This document shows, one piece after another, positions 60,948 through 64,000 of a stretch of 64,000 nucleotides of DNA (its first letter is position 1; each line of letters begins with the position of its first letter). A program made the position numbers and the translations under genes. The stretch is taken from assembly GCA_044508835.1 (NCBI GenBank), contig JBIQHD010000026.1, forward strand, positions 1-64,000. Direction: 5' to 3'. Source of the DNA: JAKFDI01 sp044508835 (lineage in GTDB: Bacteria > Pseudomonadota > Gammaproteobacteria > Burkholderiales > Burkholderiaceae_C). The notes beneath the pieces were generated by a model, which saw nothing but the letters and a program-made list of their open reading frames with translations, was not told the origin of the DNA and searched no databases.

Positions 60948-61973
60948 TCAGGCATTCGTGCGGACCTTCGCATTCACCTTCTCCGCGAGCACCTGGCAGC
61001 GGTTCAGCAAGGCTTCGAACGGTTCGGCATCGTCCAGCAGCAGGCCGTCGTCGACCATGCGCAGGTAGTCCTCGGCCAGCGCCTTGTGCGCGTCGCCACT
61101 TGGCGCGAGAACCAGCGAACCGGTGACCGCAGCGCCGTAGTCGATGGGGGCACCGTCCGATGTCGCCTCGGCGAAGAAGATGCTCTTGTGCGCTGCGACT
61201 GCCCGGGCGAGTGGGCGGTCAGCGGCTGCACTGTCGGCGAAGCCAGCGGCATCGAGGCGCGTCACGTCGTGCCAGTGGCGCGCGAAGCGGGCACCGCCGC
61301 GGAAGCTTCCTTGGGCGCAGAAGACATGGATGGCCGTGGCCTTCTCCCAGAAGGTGCGCTCGGGCCGCATGACTTGCGGTGTCGCCTTCGGAAAACCCAG
61401 CTCCTGGAGGTGTGGCGCGGCGTCGCACGCGACCGGTCTCAGCTCGTTGGGCTCGCCGGTGGATCGTGCGCCGAACTCCAGCAGGACCGAGGGCCGGACA
61501 TAGCCCGTGCCCTGTCCGAAGGCCTCGTAGTCGATGAAGAGCTGTTCGCCTTCCGCGCGGGCCGTGGCAGGCAGGTCTTGCGCGGCGAGAGCTGCAGACA
61601 GCTCGGGCGCCAGTTGGCCGCCGACGAGGTCGGCAAGGCGCTGCCGGATGGCCTTGCTCCACTTCTTCTCCTGGCTGCGCGACGTGGGCCATGGCGAGTC
61701 GGCCTTCTCGATCAGGTCCGGCGCGATGGCGCGGATGTTGTAGGTCAGATCCACGTCCTCGGAGAAGCGCCTGATCACACCGTAGGCCTTGGAGAGGGAG
61801 GTGCCTCCCTTGAAGACCAGGTGCTGCGCGTGCGGGCCGGTGAACAGGTGGTGCAGGGCCCAGACGACCCAGACGTCCTTCTCGAGCAGGTGCAACGGGC
61901 GGCCCGAACGCTCGGCCGCGACGAGCAGCGCCTCGCGCTGATCCTCGCGCGGCAGTTCGAAGAAGTCAGGCAC
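60948..61973 (-). CDS. abiEii: AbiEii/AbiGii-type nucleotidyltransferase toxin
   Basis: A 341-residue toxin of the AbiEii (DUF1814) nucleotidyltransferase family, type IV toxin-antitoxin and phage abortive infection systems. The N-terminal LEKDVWVVWALHHLF is followed by the active-site motif VFKGGTSLSKAYGVIRRFSE then DVDLTYNI (GG at 56-57, D73 and D75). KATAIHVF and RHWHDVTRL are further family motifs. The start is GTG 61973 and overlaps the antitoxin stop by 8 bp, the usual coupled order antitoxin-toxin. Known relatives act on GTP or tRNA; the target here is not shown. Confidence 0.9.
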   Translation of the reverse strand: MPDFFELPREDQREALLVAAERSGRPLHLLEKDVWVVWALHHLFTGPHAQHLVFKGGTSLSKAYGVIRRFSEDVDLTYNIRAIAPDLIEKADSPWPTSRSQEKKWSKAIRQRLADLVGGQLAPELSAALAAQDLPATARAEGEQLFIDYEAFGQGTGYVRPSVLLEFGARSTGEPNELRPVACDAAPHLQELGFPKATPQVMRPERTFWEKATAIHVFCAQGSFRGGARFARHWHDVTRLDAAGFADSAAADRPLARAVAAHKSIFFAEATSDGAPIDYGAAVTGSLVLAPSGDAHKALAEDYLRMVDDGLLLDDAEPFEALLNRCQVLAEKVNAKVRTNA

Positions 61974-62562
61974 GGGTTACCAGTGCGCTGACCTGGCTGG
62001 CGAGCCAGGTGGGCAGGCGTGCCCGCGCGTTGGCCACGGCCTGCAACTCAGACGCCGGCAGCTTGCGCCGGAGCTGGCCAAGGGCCGCCTCGGACCCCGA
62101 AGGACCCACCCAGGCCAGCGATCGGATGACTTCGCCTGCAGCTTGTCCGGGGTAGAGCAGTTGCCACGGCGGGGCATGCTGCAACTCGACCATCTGCGCG
62201 CCGAGCTTGAGCTTGCGGCTGCGGCCCGAGGTCAGGAAAACTTGGCGCACCGGCACCTGGGTCGTCAGGCCCAGTGCATTGGCGGCGGCCGCGCCGTTGC
62301 CGACGACCGTCTCGCCGCGCTGGCTGGCCCACTCCTGGACCACCTTGGCGACCTCCGGTGCCCGCGCGCCGAACTTGCCCTTGACCGGCAGGACGTAGAC
62401 GCCCCGGCCGGCGCGCAGCAGTTCGCCGCTGCGGGCGAGACGCGACAGCGCCTGGTCCACCGCGGCGCGGCTGCCCAGGTGCAGCAGCGCCTTGGCGGAC
62501 AGGCTGGCGCCCTCCGGTAGCGAGGCGGCATGCGTTAGGACTTGCTGGGCGAGGTTGGACAC
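61966..62562 (-). CDS. AbiEi-like antitoxin / transcriptional repressor
   Basis: A 198-residue protein with an N-terminal winged helix (SLSAKALLHLGSRAAVDQAL, SRLARSGELLRAGRGVYVLP), the standard antitoxin DNA-binding domain, followed by the C-terminal AbiEi-like region with NALGLTTQVPVRQVFLTSGR. GTG 62562 has an AAGGAA site. It precedes the toxin with an 8-bp overlap. Its promoter contains an inverted repeat between -35 and -10, matching the known autoregulation of AbiEi proteins. Confidence 0.85.
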   Translation of the reverse strand: MSNLAQQVLTHAASLPEGASLSAKALLHLGSRAAVDQALSRLARSGELLRAGRGVYVLPVKGKFGARAPEVAKVVQEWASQRGETVVGNGAAAANALGLTTQVPVRQVFLTSGRSRKLKLGAQMVELQHAPPWQLLYPGQAAGEVIRSLAWVGPSGSEAALGQLRRKLPASELQAVANARARLPTWLASQVSALVTRA

Positions 62563-62577
62563 GGCGATTCCTTGTTC

Positions 62578-62612
62578 GTCAGAAGTATGTCGCAGTTTCT
62601 GACAGATTTCAA
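62578..62612 (-). promoter_or_regulatory. abiE promoter with embedded operator
   Basis: On the minus strand TTGAAA (62612-62607) and CATACT (62589-62584) are 17 bp apart. A perfect 7-bp inverted repeat GTCAGAA/TTCTGAC (62578-62584/62597-62603) covers the spacer and -10. A bound repressor would block RNA polymerase directly. Confidence 0.65.
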
Positions 62613-62645
62613 GGGCGAGGGGCGGCGCGTCGCGGAGCGGGGCGC

Positions 62646-62686
62646 TTGGACGATCCGCACTGCCTGCCTAGAATCACCGCCTAGGC
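62646..62686 (+). promoter_or_regulatory. Promoter and dyad for the terminal gene
   Basis: TTGGAC (62646-62651) and TAGAAT (62669-62674) are 17 bp apart on the plus strand. GCCTAG (62666-62671) and CTAGGC (62681-62686) form an inverted repeat over the -10 box. The leader to ATG 62821 would be about 140 nt. Confidence 0.45.
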
Positions 62687-62820
62687 GCCCGCCGTACTTG
62701 CACGCGAGTAGAAACAGGCACTCCCTTTCATCGTCATCGATCTCCCTTCAGGGCCTCGCAGTCGGGGACTTAAACGCGTGCGTCTGACCCGATTCGGCGA
62801 GGTTGACCGAAGGAAGACTC

Positions 62821-64000
62821 ATGACCTTGAAAGAGCTTGCGCACCTCGCGCAGCAGACCCTCCAAGACCGTGCCGGCTGCCCCGTCAAGAGCAGCCACGT
62901 GCATGAACTTCTCGCCGCCGCGTTCGGCCATCGTTCCTGGGCCGCGTTCCTCAGCGAGTCGGTGCTGGCCGATGCCGGCGTCGGGTCGGCACCGACCGGC
63001 GGGTTGCCCGAACTGATCGGCCGCGCCGTCCAGCTGGGCTACCCCCAGCAGGCTGCGGCGACGGTCGCGACCAGCCTCCAGACCCTCATCGCCGAACACC
63101 GGCTCTCGGCCGTCTCGTGGGTCGACCTGCGGGCTGCACTGATCCCCGCAGCGACGGTCGACGATCGTGACGAGTTCGACGATGACCACGACGATGATGA
63201 CGAGGGCTGGGACGATGAGCCGCCCACGGCTGCGCCGTCTGCCGCAGGCCACGCCCGCGAGCAGTTGATCGGCTCTCCGATGCTGCTGAGCGGCATCGAG
63301 CAGGTGGCAGGGCCGACGAACCCGCAGGCGCATTTCCTGTTGGCCGCGTTGTTTCGATGCAGCCGTCCGAATCCATACCTCTATGAGGAATCGGTGAAGG
63401 GGCGCGTGCTGACCACCATCGAACGCGGCTGGGTCGACGACTACCTGCGCCTCGAACCGCAGTACCGGAAGTACGAGGCCCATCTGAAGGCCGCCGCGCT
63501 GGGCGGTTTCCGGGCCGCAGCGCTGGAGTACGGCAAGGCCTTCGAGGCACCGGAGTTCATCGCCATGGCCGATCGAATGAACGGCGATGTCGATGCCCTC
63601 GAGATGGCTCGCTTGGCTCCCAGTGAGGAGTCGCGCGCGCGATGGTTCCGCACGGCAGCGGAGCAGGGCTCGCGAACCGCCCTGGAGGCCCTGGCTGCCG
63701 AAGGAGATGTCTGGGCCGAAGACCAGGTCGCGGAGTGGGCCGACGCGCATTGGCTGCGGGACGCTGCCGAGCGGGCGATCGAGTCTGGCGATGCCAAGCG
63801 CGCCTGGACCTGGCAATACCTGGCACTGGAACACGGCGTGGACCTGACGCGCTCGACGATGGCTGCGTACCACGACGGTGGCGAACGCAATGGCCGGTTC
63901 TACGACAGCGACTTCGGCGGTCCCGCGTATGTCGATGGCGACGAGGGGCTGGTGCTTCCAGACCTGGATCGGTCTTCGCATCGCGTTGCGAAGGCGAAAG
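62821..64000 (+). CDS. Uncharacterised protein, 3'-truncated by the window edge
   Basis: An open frame of 393 codons with no stop before the window end. ATG 62821 has an AGGAAG site. The N-terminal ~50 residues form a helical unit (LKELAHLAQQTLQDRAGC, ELLAAAFGHRSWAAFL), a pattern seen at the start of several uncharacterised bacterial proteins. A strongly acidic stretch, mostly Asp and Glu, lies at residues 114-133. The rest is predicted helical and has Sel1/TPR-like repeats (ALGGFRAAALEYGKAF, AAEQGSRTALEALAAEGDVW, AWTWQYLALEHGV). It is the outermost accessory gene seen. Function unknown; perhaps a repeat adaptor of a defence or stress system. Confidence 0.75.
   Translation, partial: MTLKELAHLAQQTLQDRAGCPVKSSHVHELLAAAFGHRSWAAFLSESVLADAGVGSAPTGGLPELIGRAVQLGYPQQAAATVATSLQTLIAEHRLSAVSWVDLRAALIPAATVDDRDEFDDDHDDDDEGWDDEPPTAAPSAAGHAREQLIGSPMLLSGIEQVAGPTNPQAHFLLAALFRCSRPNPYLYEESVKGRVLTTIERGWVDDYLRLEPQYRKYEAHLKAAALGGFRAAALEYGKAFEAPEFIAMADRMNGDVDALEMARLAPSEESRARWFRTAAEQGSRTALEALAAEGDVWAEDQVAEWADAHWLRDAAERAIESGDAKRAWTWQYLALEHGVDLTRSTMAAYHDGGERNGRFYDSDFGGPAYVDGDEGLVLPDLDRSSHRVAKAK

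Overview
The window is about 64 kb of very GC-rich chromosome from a betaproteobacterium, most likely Burkholderiales, family Comamonadaceae (Variovorax/Acidovorax-like). The basis is strong G/C third-position bias, several Bug-type tripartite tricarboxylate receptors, a liv-type ABC operon, and short dispersed intergenic repeats with the TGAGCTTGTCGAAG core that I associate with this family. Almost all of it looks like ordinary chromosome. The last ~5 kb, after a tRNA-Val gene, has a different character.

Layout: (1) 1-9 kb: the 3' part of clpB, then the NAD de novo genes (nadB on +, nadA-nadC on -) bracketed by two paralogous proteins that appear to end in a Roadblock/LC7-type domain, with a ComFB-like gene behind nadC. 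(2) 9-20 kb: an AraC regulator and MFS transporter facing apart, then a tightly overlapping minus-strand catabolic operon (tctC-like receptor, tctB, tctA, two xylose-isomerase-like TIM barrels, an enolase-superfamily enzyme, a Gfo/Idh/MocA oxidoreductase and a DUF993 aldolase-like protein). (3) 20-28 kb: a TetR regulator with TTAATTAA-centred dyads on both sides, an acetolactate-synthase-like ThDP enzyme, an OYE-type flavoprotein, an RraA-like protein, a TAXI-TRAP receptor with fused permease, and serB. (4) 28.5-36 kb: a CmpX-like mechanosensitive channel, a membrane-anchored TIR protein, mfd, ispD-ispF. (5) 36-41 kb: LysR, acyl-CoA synthetase, acyl-CoA dehydrogenase and Bug receptor, a carboxylic-acid degradation module. 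(6) 41-46 kb: an ScfR-like regulator, a receiver-only response regulator, a two-TM protein and a sodium/solute-symporter-type sensor kinase. (7) 46-51.5 kb: a branched-chain-amino-acid-type ABC operon. (8) 51.5-58.7 kb: ompR-envZ, a SIMPL-domain protein, 3-hydroxybutyrate dehydrogenase, a hydrolase and relA. (9) 58.8-64 kb: tRNA-Val(GAC), then an accessory segment with a candidate PD-(D/E)XK nuclease, an AbiEi/AbiEii toxin-antitoxin pair under a promoter with an embedded inverted repeat, and the start of a long protein of unknown function.

The most novel-looking items are the tRNA-adjacent accessory segment, the DUF993/enolase/Gfo catabolic operon with its TetR dyads, the TIR protein that keeps the catalytic-glutamate context of NAD-cleaving TIRs, the pair of Roadblock-like paralogues, and a ~85-bp intergenic element present four times whose hairpin shows a compensatory base-pair change. 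All functional calls come from reading the translations and motifs; no database search was run.
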